Shown: positions 46,143 through 54,491 of the stretch, in pieces | Layout of the letters: each line of letters begins with the position of its first letter | Numbering within the stretch: the stretch's first letter is position 1 | Assembly (NCBI GenBank): GCA_046346965.1 | Contig: JAXMHB010000020.1 | Coordinates: forward strand, 14,706-78,705 | Direction of reading: 5' to 3' | Length of the DNA stretch: 64,000 nt | Source: JAXMHB01 sp046346965 | GTDB lineage: Bacteria > Pseudomonadota > Gammaproteobacteria > Xanthomonadales > SZUA-5 | Program-made: the position numbers and the translations under genes | Notes under the pieces: model-generated | The model's input: the letters and a program-made list of their open reading frames with translations, nothing else | What the model was told of the DNA's origin: nothing | Databases searched by the model: none

Positions 46143-49016
46143 ATGAAACGGGTCAAGCACGTGTGGGCATGGTGTGTGCTGTTGTGGGTCGCAATGCCGC
46201 TGTCGGCGCAATCGCTGACGCAAGTCACCGGGTTTGGCAGCAACCCGGGCAATCTGCTGATGTACAAATACGTGCCGGCGGGCTTGGCCGCGGGTGCGCC
46301 GCTGGTGGTGGCGCTGCACGGCTGCGCGCAGAGCGCCAGCAATTACGATGCCGAGACCGGCTGGGTGCTGCTGGCGGATCGCTGGAAGTTTGCGCTGTTG
46401 CTGCCGGAGCAACAGACCGGCAACAACTCCTCGCGCTGCTTCAACTGGTTTGAAGCCGGCGACATCGCCCGCGGCGGCGGCGAGGCATTGTCGATCAAGC
46501 AGATGATCGATCGGATGAAGACCGATCACCTGTCCGATCCGGCGCGGGTGTACGTGACCGGCCTGTCAGCGGGTGGTGCGTTCACCTCGGTGCTGCTCGC
46601 CACCTATCCCGAGGTGTTCGCCGGTGGCGCCATCGTTGCCGGCGTGCCCTACAACTGCGGCACCGGTCTGACCAACGCCTTTTCCTGCATGAATCCGGGC
46701 AGCGATCTGTCGCCAGCGGCCTGGGGCAACAAGGTGCGTGCGGCGAGCAGCTACAGCGGGCCCTGGCCGATCGTGTCGATCTGGCACGGCGACGCGGATA
46801 CCACGGTGCGCCCGGCCAACGCCAACGAATCGATGGAGCAATGGACCAACGTCCACGGCATCGATCAGACGCCCGAGGTGCAGGACACCGTCGCCGGTTA
46901 CCCGCACAAGGTCTACAAGGACGCCAGCGGCAAGGCGCTGGTGGAGACCTACTCCATCACCGGCATGGGCCACGGCACGCCGGTCGATCCCGGCACCGGC
47001 GAACGCCAGTGCGGCACGGCCGGCGCCTACATCCTGGATGTGGACGTGTGCTCCAGCTGGTACATCGGGCGCTTCTTCGGCCTCGACAACACCGACGGCG
47101 TGGCGCCCACGGTCAGCCTGACGGCACCAGCGCCGGGCGCCACCGTCAGCGGCAGCGTGACGATCAGCGCGAGCGCCAGCGACAACGTCGGCGTCAATCG
47201 CGTCGAGTTCCTGATCGACGGCGCCCTCGCCGCCAGCGACAGCAGCGCGCCCTACAGCACCGTGTGGGACACCAGCAGCGTGGCCAACGGCACCCGCCGC
47301 CTGCAAGCGCGCGCGCTCGATGCCGCCGGCAATGTGGGGACCTCCAGCGAGATCAGCGTGACCGTCACCGGTGGCGTCGAGGACATCACGCCGCCGACGG
47401 TCAATCTGAGCTTTCCCGGCAATGGCGCCACGGTATCGGGCACGATCACGCTGGCGGCCACGGCGACGGACGATCTGGGCGTGGCCAGCGTCGAGTTCTT
47501 CGTCGGCGGCAGCTCGCTCGGCTTTGGCAACCAGAGCGCGCAGGCGGGCCCGTGGACCTTGGACTGGAACACCAGCGCGCTGGCCGCCGGCAGCTATGCG
47601 CTCAGCGTGATTGCCCGCGATGCACGCGGCAACCAGGCGCTCGACAACGACACCAGCGTCACCGTGAACCCGAACGTGGCGGTGGTCGACGAGAGCTTCT
47701 CCAACCGCAACGCCGACGCCGACTATTTCGATCAGAGCGGCTGGAGCGGCGACTTCGTCGCCGACGCCGACAACGCCACGGTCGGCGCCGGCGGCAGTCA
47801 GTCGAGCTATGGCTATGCCTCCAGCGGACTGTCCTGTGCGGGCGGGCTGAAGACTAGGTTCCTGCAGCGCAGCGTGACCCTGGGCAGTGCGCCGCGACTC
47901 TCCTATGCACGCAAGCTGGATCTGAAGGCCAACATCAATTCCTCCACGACGGCGCGCTTCCGCGTGCTGGTGAACGGCACGGTGCTGCAAGAGCAGGCGG
48001 TCAGCTTCGCCAACTACGCCGACAGCAGCTGGCAGCGGCTGGAGAACATCGATCTGTCCACCTGGGCCGGGCAGACGGTCACGCTGCGCTTCGAGGGCAG
48101 CGCCAATGCCAACGTGTGTCTGGAGGCCTGGGCCAAGGTCCGCGTGGACGATATCCGCGTCGGCAATGCCAGCGAGCCCAGCGATGTCACCGCGCCGACG
48201 GTGAACCTGACGGCGCCTGCCAATGGCGCCACGCTCAGCGGCAGCGTCGATCTGACGGCCAGCGCCAGCGATGCCGTCGGCGTGACCAAGGTGGAGTTCT
48301 ACGTGTCGGGCAGCCTGCTCGGCGTCGACCAGACCGCGCCCTACACGCTGACTTGGAATAGCAGCGATGTGGCCAACGGCAGCTACGCGCTGATGGCCAA
48401 GGCCTTTGATGCGGCCGGCAATGTCGGCAGCGACAACGACACCACGGTGACGGTGAGCAACGGCGGCGGCGGTGCCCCGGTGGTCGTCAGCTACAGCAGC
48501 GAGGCGGCCAACGACGGCTACATCAAGGCCAATGCCGATGGCAGCAGCCCGGCGCTCGGCACGCTGGAATCGAGTCTGGGTCTGGCACTGGGGCGCGGAA
48601 CCGATGCCAAATACAATCGCGCGCTGCTGTCCTTTGACACCAGCGGCATCCCGGATACGGCCACCATCACCGGCGCCACGCTGATCTTGAGCTACCGCAG
48701 CGCCTCCGGCGATCCGTGGGCGAACCCGGCCGGGAACACGCTGACCATCGATGTGGTGAACGGATGCTTCGGTGCCTGCACGCTGGAAGCCGCCGACTTC
48801 AGCACCGCCGCCAGCGCGAGCGCGGTGGCCAATGTGCTCAAGTTCACCAGCGGCACGCAGAATTCCGGCGCCTTCAACAGTGCTGGCCTCGCTGCGATCA
48901 GCAAGACCGCCCGCACTCAAGTGCGTCTGCGCTTCAGCCAGAACCAAAGCGCGACGAACTATCTCTGGATAGGCTCCGGCGTCGAGGCGACGCTGCGGGT
49001 GGAGTACACGCTCTGA
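46143..49016 (+). CDS. Secreted PHB-depolymerase-like esterase with Ig-like modules
   Basis: A 957-residue modular exoenzyme; start 46143 has GGGGAGG 8 nt upstream and a signal peptide (cleaved near LSA-QS). Residues about 25-315 form an alpha/beta-hydrolase of the PHB depolymerase/feruloyl esterase family: VVALHGCAQSASNYDAETGW, nucleophile Ser142 in TGLSAGGAF, WHGDADTTVRP and GMGHGTPVDPG. Then come two Ig-like modules (each opening with P-P/A-T-V-x-L and G-A-T-V-S-G), a jelly-roll-like region (about 515-680), a third Ig-like module and a C-terminal DNRLRE-like beta domain (NRALLSFDTSGIPDTATITG). It likely attacks an extracellular ester polymer, with the modules binding the substrate or surface. 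Confidence 0.93.
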   Translation: MKRVKHVWAWCVLLWVAMPLSAQSLTQVTGFGSNPGNLLMYKYVPAGLAAGAPLVVALHGCAQSASNYDAETGWVLLADRWKFALLLPEQQTGNNSSRCFNWFEAGDIARGGGEALSIKQMIDRMKTDHLSDPARVYVTGLSAGGAFTSVLLATYPEVFAGGAIVAGVPYNCGTGLTNAFSCMNPGSDLSPAAWGNKVRAASSYSGPWPIVSIWHGDADTTVRPANANESMEQWTNVHGIDQTPEVQDTVAGYPHKVYKDASGKALVETYSITGMGHGTPVDPGTGERQCGTAGAYILDVDVCSSWYIGRFFGLDNTDGVAPTVSLTAPAPGATVSGSVTISASASDNVGVNRVEFLIDGALAASDSSAPYSTVWDTSSVANGTRRLQARALDAAGNVGTSSEISVTVTGGVEDITPPTVNLSFPGNGATVSGTITLAATATDDLGVASVEFFVGGSSLGFGNQSAQAGPWTLDWNTSALAAGSYALSVIARDARGNQALDNDTSVTVNPNVAVVDESFSNRNADADYFDQSGWSGDFVADADNATVGAGGSQSSYGYASSGLSCAGGLKTRFLQRSVTLGSAPRLSYARKLDLKANINSSTTARFRVLVNGTVLQEQAVSFANYADSSWQRLENIDLSTWAGQTVTLRFEGSANANVCLEAWAKVRVDDIRVGNASEPSDVTAPTVNLTAPANGATLSGSVDLTASASDAVGVTKVEFYVSGSLLGVDQTAPYTLTWNSSDVANGSYALMAKAFDAAGNVGSDNDTTVTVSNGGGGAPVVVSYSSEAANDGYIKANADGSSPALGTLESSLGLALGRGTDAKYNRALLSFDTSGIPDTATITGATLILSYRSASGDPWANPAGNTLTIDVVNGCFGACTLEAADFSTAASASAVANVLKFTSGTQNSGAFNSAGLAAISKTARTQVRLRFSQNQSATNYLWIGSGVEATLRVEYTL

Positions 49017-49021
49017 GACCT

Positions 49022-49059
49022 GCGCCCTGCCCGGCGCCTCAAGTGCCGGGCGGGTGCGC
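49022..49059. terminator. Candidate bidirectional hairpin between convergent genes
   Basis: GCGCCCTGCCCGGC (49022-49035) and GCCGGGCGGGTGCGC (49045-49059) form a stem with one bulge and one mismatch around a 9-nt loop, exactly in the 43-bp gap between the convergent esterase and receptor genes. It lacks a T-run, so any termination would be weak or protein-assisted. Confidence 0.4.
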
Positions 49060-51183
49060 TTACTCGAAACGCCAGCTGATACCGGCCTGGATCAAGCGCG
49101 GCGGTCCGACCTGGATGCCGCGCGTGCGATCGGCGATGTAGCTGCGATCGAAGGCGTTCTTCAGGGTCAGGAACACGCCCCAGGGCGCATCCAGCGGTGC
49201 GTAGTTCAGCGACAGATTGACGATGGTGTAGCTGGCGATCTCGCCAAATTGGCCGCTGGCATCGGGCTGCGCCTGATTGGCGAAATCGGCGTACTGTCGA
49301 CCCACGTAAGCGGCCTCGATGGCGGCATCCCAAGCGTCGATGGCATGCCCCAGGCGCAGCGTGGCGGTGTGCTCGGGCGCGTAGGGCAAGCGTTTGCCGG
49401 TTGCACTGCCACCAATCACGGCGCCGCTGGCGACCGCGCGCAGCGGCGATTCCTGGCGCGCGTCCGGCAGCCAGGTCAACGCGACATTGGCATAGCTGCG
49501 GCCCGGCGCCAGCCGATCCGTGAGCGAGAAATAGCCCGACAGCTCCAGGCCCTGATACAGCGTGCGGCCCTGGCCCAGCGGCGTGTTGCCGCCGGCGATC
49601 GAGCCCACCAGCACCTGATTCAAGAAGTGGTTGCGGAACCACGCGGCCTCGACGCGATTGCCCGGACTGAACTCGCCACGCCAGCCGAACTCCAGGTTGC
49701 GGCTGTCTTCCGCGCGCACTTCGATGCTGCCGCCGTTGTTGTCGATGATGTCCTCGGCGCGCGGCGGGGCAAAACCGCGGTGCGCGCCGGCGTACAGCAC
49801 GTGATCGGCGTGCAGCCGGTAGTTGAAACCGAGGCCCGGGATCCACTCGGTGATGGCGTCATCGCCGCTGGCGCCGTTCAGACGGTTGCGGCGCTGGTAG
49901 GCGACGTGTTCGATCCGTACGGCGGGCACGATGTCGAGCGCACCGAGGCCGAAGCGATTGCTCGCGTAGGCCGACAGTCCGCGGGTATCGCGGCGATTGT
50001 TCTCGGCCAGCGTGCCGGTGCGCCCCGTCGCCGTGCTGGCGTTGATCTGACGGCGTTCCTGCGATTCGAAGTGGGCACGCGCGCCCGCCTGCAGTTCGGA
50101 GTCGATGCCGAACGGTGACCAGTTGAGGCGCAGACGCGGCTCCACACCATAGGTGTCGTAGTCGCGCAAACGGCCCTGCGCCGAGCGGCAGGCATCGAAG
50201 TCCACCCGCTCGCCGCGCAGACGCGCGTTGACAAAGGCGCTGCCGCACTGGGTGTCGGTGGTGGTGCTCGACTGCCGCCACCAGTCGCGCTCGAAGAAGA
50301 AGCCGTAGACGCTGGTGGTCAGCGTGAAGCGCTCGTTCGGCAGCCACTGATGGGTGGTGGACAGGCCATAGCGATTGATCTCAAAGTCGGCGTTCTGGTC
50401 GAAGCCGTAGCGCGGGCCCAGCCGTTCATACTCGGCCTGCGCGAGACCCGAATAGCCGACCTGCGAGTCCTCGCTGAGCGAGGTGGCGCGCACCGTCAGG
50501 CGCTGCGCTTCGCTCAAGTCGAAGGCGTATTTGAAGTTGACGTCGGTCTGCGCCAGTTCCAGCGTGTCGCGCGCGCCGTCGCCCTGCTTGCGCACCACAT
50601 CGAGCAGCATGCCGCTGCCGCCGATGCTGGCGTGCGCGTTCCAGTAGTGGCGGTTGCCGGCGGTCAGTGCCACCAGCGCCTCATAGTCCTCGGGCGGATC
50701 CGGCGTGATGTAGTTGATCACGCCGCCGATCGTCTGCGGGCCGAAGGCCAGCATGCCCACGCCCTTCAGCACTTCGATGCGCTCGTAGCGATCCACCGGC
50801 GCGTGGTAGTAGCTGGCGTTGTCGCCATAGGGCGCATAGGCCGCCGGGATGCCGTCTTCCAGCAGCAGCACCTTGGTCGAGCGCGTGGGATTGAGTCCGC
50901 GGATGCCGATGTTCGGGCGGATGCCGAAGCCTTCCTCATCGCGGGTGACCACGCCGGCGACCTTGCGCAGCGCCTCGCTGACCGAGTACACGCGCGCCGA
51001 ACGGATCTCCTCGGCGTCAACCACGCTGGCGCTGCCCGGTTCGCGCTGCTGGGCCTCGCTGTTGCCGATCACCTCCACCCGCGCCAGTTCGCGCTTCTCA
51101 CCCGCCGCAGGCGCGGCGCTGACTGACCAGGCGGCCAGGGAGGCGACAACGGCAAGACAGCAGTCACAAGGGCGCACAGGCAT
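49060..51183 (-). CDS. TonB-dependent receptor, FecA-like (iron uptake type)
   Basis: A 707-residue outer-membrane receptor. The signal peptide (MPVRPCDCCLAVVASLAAWS) is cleaved near SAA-PA. Plug-domain motifs: LARVEVIGNSEAQQREPGSA, SVSEALRKVAGVVTRDEEG, IRPNIGIRGLNPTRSTKVL, LLEDGIPAAYAPYGDN and RIEVLKGVGMLAFGPQTIGG. Barrel ends in Phe-Glu (ISWRFE). The pattern fits Fe(III) dicitrate or siderophore receptors, but there is no N-terminal signalling extension and no FecIR pair nearby. A Fur-box-like site lies 43 bp upstream, supporting iron regulation. The ligand is unknown. Confidence 0.92.
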   Translation of the reverse strand: MPVRPCDCCLAVVASLAAWSVSAAPAAGEKRELARVEVIGNSEAQQREPGSASVVDAEEIRSARVYSVSEALRKVAGVVTRDEEGFGIRPNIGIRGLNPTRSTKVLLLEDGIPAAYAPYGDNASYYHAPVDRYERIEVLKGVGMLAFGPQTIGGVINYITPDPPEDYEALVALTAGNRHYWNAHASIGGSGMLLDVVRKQGDGARDTLELAQTDVNFKYAFDLSEAQRLTVRATSLSEDSQVGYSGLAQAEYERLGPRYGFDQNADFEINRYGLSTTHQWLPNERFTLTTSVYGFFFERDWWRQSSTTTDTQCGSAFVNARLRGERVDFDACRSAQGRLRDYDTYGVEPRLRLNWSPFGIDSELQAGARAHFESQERRQINASTATGRTGTLAENNRRDTRGLSAYASNRFGLGALDIVPAVRIEHVAYQRRNRLNGASGDDAITEWIPGLGFNYRLHADHVLYAGAHRGFAPPRAEDIIDNNGGSIEVRAEDSRNLEFGWRGEFSPGNRVEAAWFRNHFLNQVLVGSIAGGNTPLGQGRTLYQGLELSGYFSLTDRLAPGRSYANVALTWLPDARQESPLRAVASGAVIGGSATGKRLPYAPEHTATLRLGHAIDAWDAAIEAAYVGRQYADFANQAQPDASGQFGEIASYTIVNLSLNYAPLDAPWGVFLTLKNAFDRSYIADRTRGIQVGPPRLIQAGISWRFE

Positions 51184-51225
51184 CGCTCCGCGAGAAGTCG
51201 GCGGAGCATAGGAAGGGTGAATCTA

Positions 51226-51238
51226 AATGACAAGCATT
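51226..51238. promoter_or_regulatory. Fur-box-like palindrome
   Basis: On the minus strand AATGCTTGTCATT matches the AATGATAATCATT core of gammaproteobacterial Fur boxes at about 10 of 13 positions, with inverted AATG/CATT ends. It lies 43 bp upstream of the FecA-like receptor start in a locally AT-rich patch, where a promoter would be expected. Confidence 0.45.
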
Positions 51239-51270
51239 CCTATTGAGGACGAGGCCCTCAGCGCCTGAGC

Positions 51271-51396
51271 CTAGCCACCCTTGGATTTGCGCAGACCCGC
51301 GACCAACATGTAAGCGCCCATGACCAGCATGAATCCGATCACGGCGATGGCGAACTGACCCTCGGTGCTGGTTAGCAATTCCTGGACGATGCGCAT
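51271..51396 (-). CDS. DUF3149-type 41-residue membrane peptide
   Basis: A short gene from ATG 51396 to TAG 51271 with AGGAG just upstream. The product, MRIVQELLTSTEGQFAIAVI continuing into GFMLVMGAYMLVAGLRKSKGG, has a single membrane helix with a basic C-terminal end. Size, N-terminal amphipathic start and helix match the small DUF3149 family of gammaproteobacteria. It is upstream of the receptor in the same direction but separated by the Fur-box-like site, so it is probably its own unit. Function unknown. Confidence 0.8.
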   Translation of the reverse strand: MRIVQELLTSTEGQFAIAVIGFMLVMGAYMLVAGLRKSKGG

Positions 51397-51557
51397 GGCA
51401 AGCTCCTGCTGCGACTGTGTGGTCGCAGCAGCTTAGGCCGCCAGTCCTACGCGACTTTGCGCCAGATCAAGACCCGCCCGGCCGATCGGCCTGGATGATC
51501 GTGAGCTTCAGTCCCCGTGGCCCGCAGCGGTGGCCGCGACGGCGGCCACCGCGCGCG

Positions 51558-53696
51558 TCACCAGATCGCCACGCGGTCCTTGCCGGTGCGCATCATGCTG
51601 TCGCCTTCCTTGCACTGGTAGGCCTCGGCAAAAGCCGGGATATTGGCCAGCGGACCGTTGGTGCGGAACTCCGCCGGCGAATGCGGATCGGTGCGCAGCC
51701 GCAGCTTGACCGCCTCCGGCCGCATGGCGCGACGCCAGCCCTGGGCCCAGGACAGGAAGAAGCGCTGCGCCTGGCTGAGACCGTCGATCGGCTCCACCGG
51801 CGTGCGCTGCAGGCGCGCCTGCAAGGCGTCGTAGGCGACGGTGACACCGCCCAGATCGGCGATGTTCTCGCCCAGGGTCAGCTCGCCGTTGACGTTGACG
51901 CCGTGCAATTGGTAGCCGTTGTACTGCGCCACCAGCTGCGCGGTGCGCTCGTTGAACTGCTTGCGATCTTTGGCCGTCCACCAATCGCGCAACTGGCCTT
52001 TGGCGTCGTATTGGCTGCCCTGATCATCAAAGCCGTGCACCATCTCGTGGCCGATCACGGCGCCGATGCCGCCGTAGTTCAAGGCCGGGTCGGCGTCGAT
52101 GTCGAACAGCGGCGGCTGCAGGATGGCTGCCGGGAACACGATCTCGTTGAGCAGCGGGTTGTAGTAGGCGTTGATGGTCTGCGGCGACATGCCCCACTGC
52201 AGGCGGTCGGTCGGCTTGCCCAGGCGCGCCAGCTCGCGCTTGCGCTCGAAGGCGGCGATGCGGCGCAGATTGCCAACCAGATCATCCGGCTTGATCTCCA
52301 GGCTGGAGTAGTCGTACCACTGATCCGGATACCCGATCTTCGGCGTGAATGCGGCCAGCTTCTCCAGCGCCTGCTTGCGCGTCGGCTCGCTCATCCACGC
52401 CAGTTTCTCCAGACGGGCGCGCAGCGCGGTCTTCAGATCGCCGATCAGCTCCAGCGCCTGCGCCTTGGCTTCCGGCGGGAAGTACTTGGCGACGTAGAGC
52501 TTGCCGAGCGGCTCACCGAGCTGCTCGCTGGTCAGGTCGACCATGGTCTTCCAGCGCTCGCGCTGGGTCTGCTGACCGCGCAGTTTGCTCTGGTAGAACA
52601 TGAAATCGGCATCGACGAAGCCCTCGCCCAGGTACGGCGAGTAGCGCCGCACGATGTTCCAGTTGAGGTAGTCGCGCCACTGCTCCATCGGGATCTCGGT
52701 CAACATCGCGTTGACCTCGGTGAAGAAGGCCGGGCTGGTCAACGAGAAGCGCTCGACCTGGTCCAGTCCCAGGGTGTCGAAATAGGCCTTCCAGTGCCAG
52801 GCCGGCATCAGCTTGTCGGCCGCGGCCAGCGTCAGCGGCGCGTACTGATTGGCGGTATCGCGCTGCTCAACGCGCGACAGCGAGGCCTTGGCCAACCGGG
52901 TTTCGATGGTGCGCACGCTTTCGGCGGCGGCCTGCGCCATCATTTTCGATACGCCTGCCAGCTGCATCACGCGCGAGACATGCGCCTCGTAGATCTCCAT
53001 CAGGTCCAGCGAGTCCTGATCGGTGCGCAGGTAGTAATCGCGATCCGGCAGCCCGAGCCCGCCCTGACTGACGTACAGGAAGGTCTGCATCGGCTGCTTG
53101 AAATCCGACTCGACGTCGAGCGCGAACAGCAGTTCATCGCCATCCCGATGGGCGCGGCGGATGTACTCGACCAGCTGTTCCGGCGTTTCCACTTTGGCCA
53201 CCTCGGCCAGCAGCGGCCAGATCGGCTGCGCGGCCAGCGCGTCGGCGCGCTGCTTGTCGAGCGCCGCGGCATAGAAGTCGCCGACCAGCTGGGCATCACT
53301 GCCGGCCGCACGCTCGCCACCCTGTGCCGCGTCCAGCAGCTCGTGCAGACGCTGGATGTTCTGTTCCTGCAGCAGCGTGAAGGTGCCCCAGGAGGTCTGA
53401 TCGGCCGGAATCGGATTGGCTTTCAGCCAGCCGCCATTGGCATGCGCGAAGAAGTCCGAGCAGGCCGGGACCTCAGGATCGAAGTTCTTGGCGTCGATGC
53501 CGCGGGTGATCGGCAGGGCCGTCGGCGTGGTCGCCGGATTGCCGGCCACCGGCACCGAATGCATGTTCAGCGGCCCGGTCAACAGGCCTTCGGCCGGCTT
53601 CGCGGCATCGGCATTCGCCGGCGTTTCGGCCGCGCAGGGCGCACCCAGCATCAGGGAGATCCACAAAGACAACAGAGCAGGACGCAAGCGATTCAT
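51558..53696 (-). CDS. M13 (neprilysin/PepO-type) metallopeptidase
   Basis: A 712-residue exported zinc endopeptidase for short peptides. The start at 53696 (MNRLRPALLSLWISLMLGAP) gives a signal peptide ending near CAA-ET. The N-terminal M13 domain opens ACSDFFAHANGGWLKANPIP. The catalytic domain has NAYYNPLLNEIVFPAAILQP, HEMVH with zinc ligands His550 and His554 and catalytic Glu551, and third ligand Glu610 in LGENIADLGG. The usual HExxH is HEISH; Met-Val is a mild variation. The C-terminus VAIW resembles the usual R-V-W end. Complete. Probably periplasmic or outer-membrane associated. Confidence 0.95.
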   Translation of the reverse strand: MNRLRPALLSLWISLMLGAPCAAETPANADAAKPAEGLLTGPLNMHSVPVAGNPATTPTALPITRGIDAKNFDPEVPACSDFFAHANGGWLKANPIPADQTSWGTFTLLQEQNIQRLHELLDAAQGGERAAGSDAQLVGDFYAAALDKQRADALAAQPIWPLLAEVAKVETPEQLVEYIRRAHRDGDELLFALDVESDFKQPMQTFLYVSQGGLGLPDRDYYLRTDQDSLDLMEIYEAHVSRVMQLAGVSKMMAQAAAESVRTIETRLAKASLSRVEQRDTANQYAPLTLAAADKLMPAWHWKAYFDTLGLDQVERFSLTSPAFFTEVNAMLTEIPMEQWRDYLNWNIVRRYSPYLGEGFVDADFMFYQSKLRGQQTQRERWKTMVDLTSEQLGEPLGKLYVAKYFPPEAKAQALELIGDLKTALRARLEKLAWMSEPTRKQALEKLAAFTPKIGYPDQWYDYSSLEIKPDDLVGNLRRIAAFERKRELARLGKPTDRLQWGMSPQTINAYYNPLLNEIVFPAAILQPPLFDIDADPALNYGGIGAVIGHEMVHGFDDQGSQYDAKGQLRDWWTAKDRKQFNERTAQLVAQYNGYQLHGVNVNGELTLGENIADLGGVTVAYDALQARLQRTPVEPIDGLSQAQRFFLSWAQGWRRAMRPEAVKLRLRTDPHSPAEFRTNGPLANIPAFAEAYQCKEGDSMMRTGKDRVAIW

Positions 53697-53806
53697 GGCA
53701 GGGCTGTACGGGGCGAGGGCGGCAAGCATAGCGAAGCCGCGCCGTCTGGACGTGCGTCCCTGCGGCCGCGCCGATACGCGCGCCGCAGCCGATGCCCTCG
53801 CCTTGC

Positions 53807-54472
53807 TCAGCCCTCGCTGAGCCAGCCGTCCATCAGCCCGACGCGACGCCCGGCGCGCGCGGCGTTCTCCTGGTTGTGGGTGACCATCAGGATGGTCGCG
53901 CCCTCGCGATTCAATTCGCTCAAGAGGTCCATGATCATCTGCCCCTGGCTGCTGTGCAGCGCGCCGGTGGGTTCATCCGCCAGCAGCACTTTGGGCCGGG
54001 TGATGGTGGCGCGTGCCACCGCGACCAGCTGCTGCTGGCCGCCGGATAGCTGGCGCGGGTAGAGGTCTTTCTTGCCGACGATCTGGAAGCGATCGAGGAT
54101 GTCGGCCACGCGCGCCTTGCGCTCGCTGCCCGGGATGTTGCGATAGGACAGCGGCAGGTCCAGGTTCTCGGCGACGGTCAGATCGTCGATCAGGTGGTAC
54201 TGCTGGAAGATGAAGCCGATCGCCTCGCGTTGCAGTGCCTGCCGCGCCTTGGCCGGCAGCTCGTGCACGGCTTTGCCGTCGAGCAGGTACTGGCCGCTGA
54301 ACTCGCTGTCCATCAGGCCGAGGATCGACAGCAGCGTGCTCTTGCCGGCCCCGGACGGCCCGGTGATGGCGACGAACTCGCCGGCGCGCACGTCCAGCTG
54401 TATCTGCCGCAGCAACCAATGCCGGCCCTGGCCGGCGGGCACGGACTTTTCCAGTTTCTCCAGGTGAATCAT
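53807..54472 (-). CDS. ABC transporter ATPase (MacB/LolD type), second copy
   Basis: A 221-residue ATPase. The start at 54472 (MIHLEKLEKSVPAGQGRHWL) is preferred because AAGGA sits 7 nt before it; ATG 54478 is too close. Walker A GPSGAGKST, Q-loop FIFQQYHL, signature LSGGQQQ and Walker B VLLADEPTG are intact; H-loop VTHNQ. The stretch after Walker B is GALHSSQGQ where relatives have GNLDSKNG, a local divergence. It is the last gene of the six-gene exporter run and lies 19 nt after a permease gene that it probably energises. Confidence 0.94.
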   Translation of the reverse strand: MIHLEKLEKSVPAGQGRHWLLRQIQLDVRAGEFVAITGPSGAGKSTLLSILGLMDSEFSGQYLLDGKAVHELPAKARQALQREAIGFIFQQYHLIDDLTVAENLDLPLSYRNIPGSERKARVADILDRFQIVGKKDLYPRQLSGGQQQLVAVARATITRPKVLLADEPTGALHSSQGQMIMDLLSELNREGATILMVTHNQENAARAGRRVGLMDGWLSEG

Positions 54473-54491
54473 GGGCATTCCTTGGTGGGTG

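Noticed and set aside
46566..48947. A minus-strand open frame of about 793 codons
   Set aside because: Antisense to the modular esterase; composition-driven shadow.
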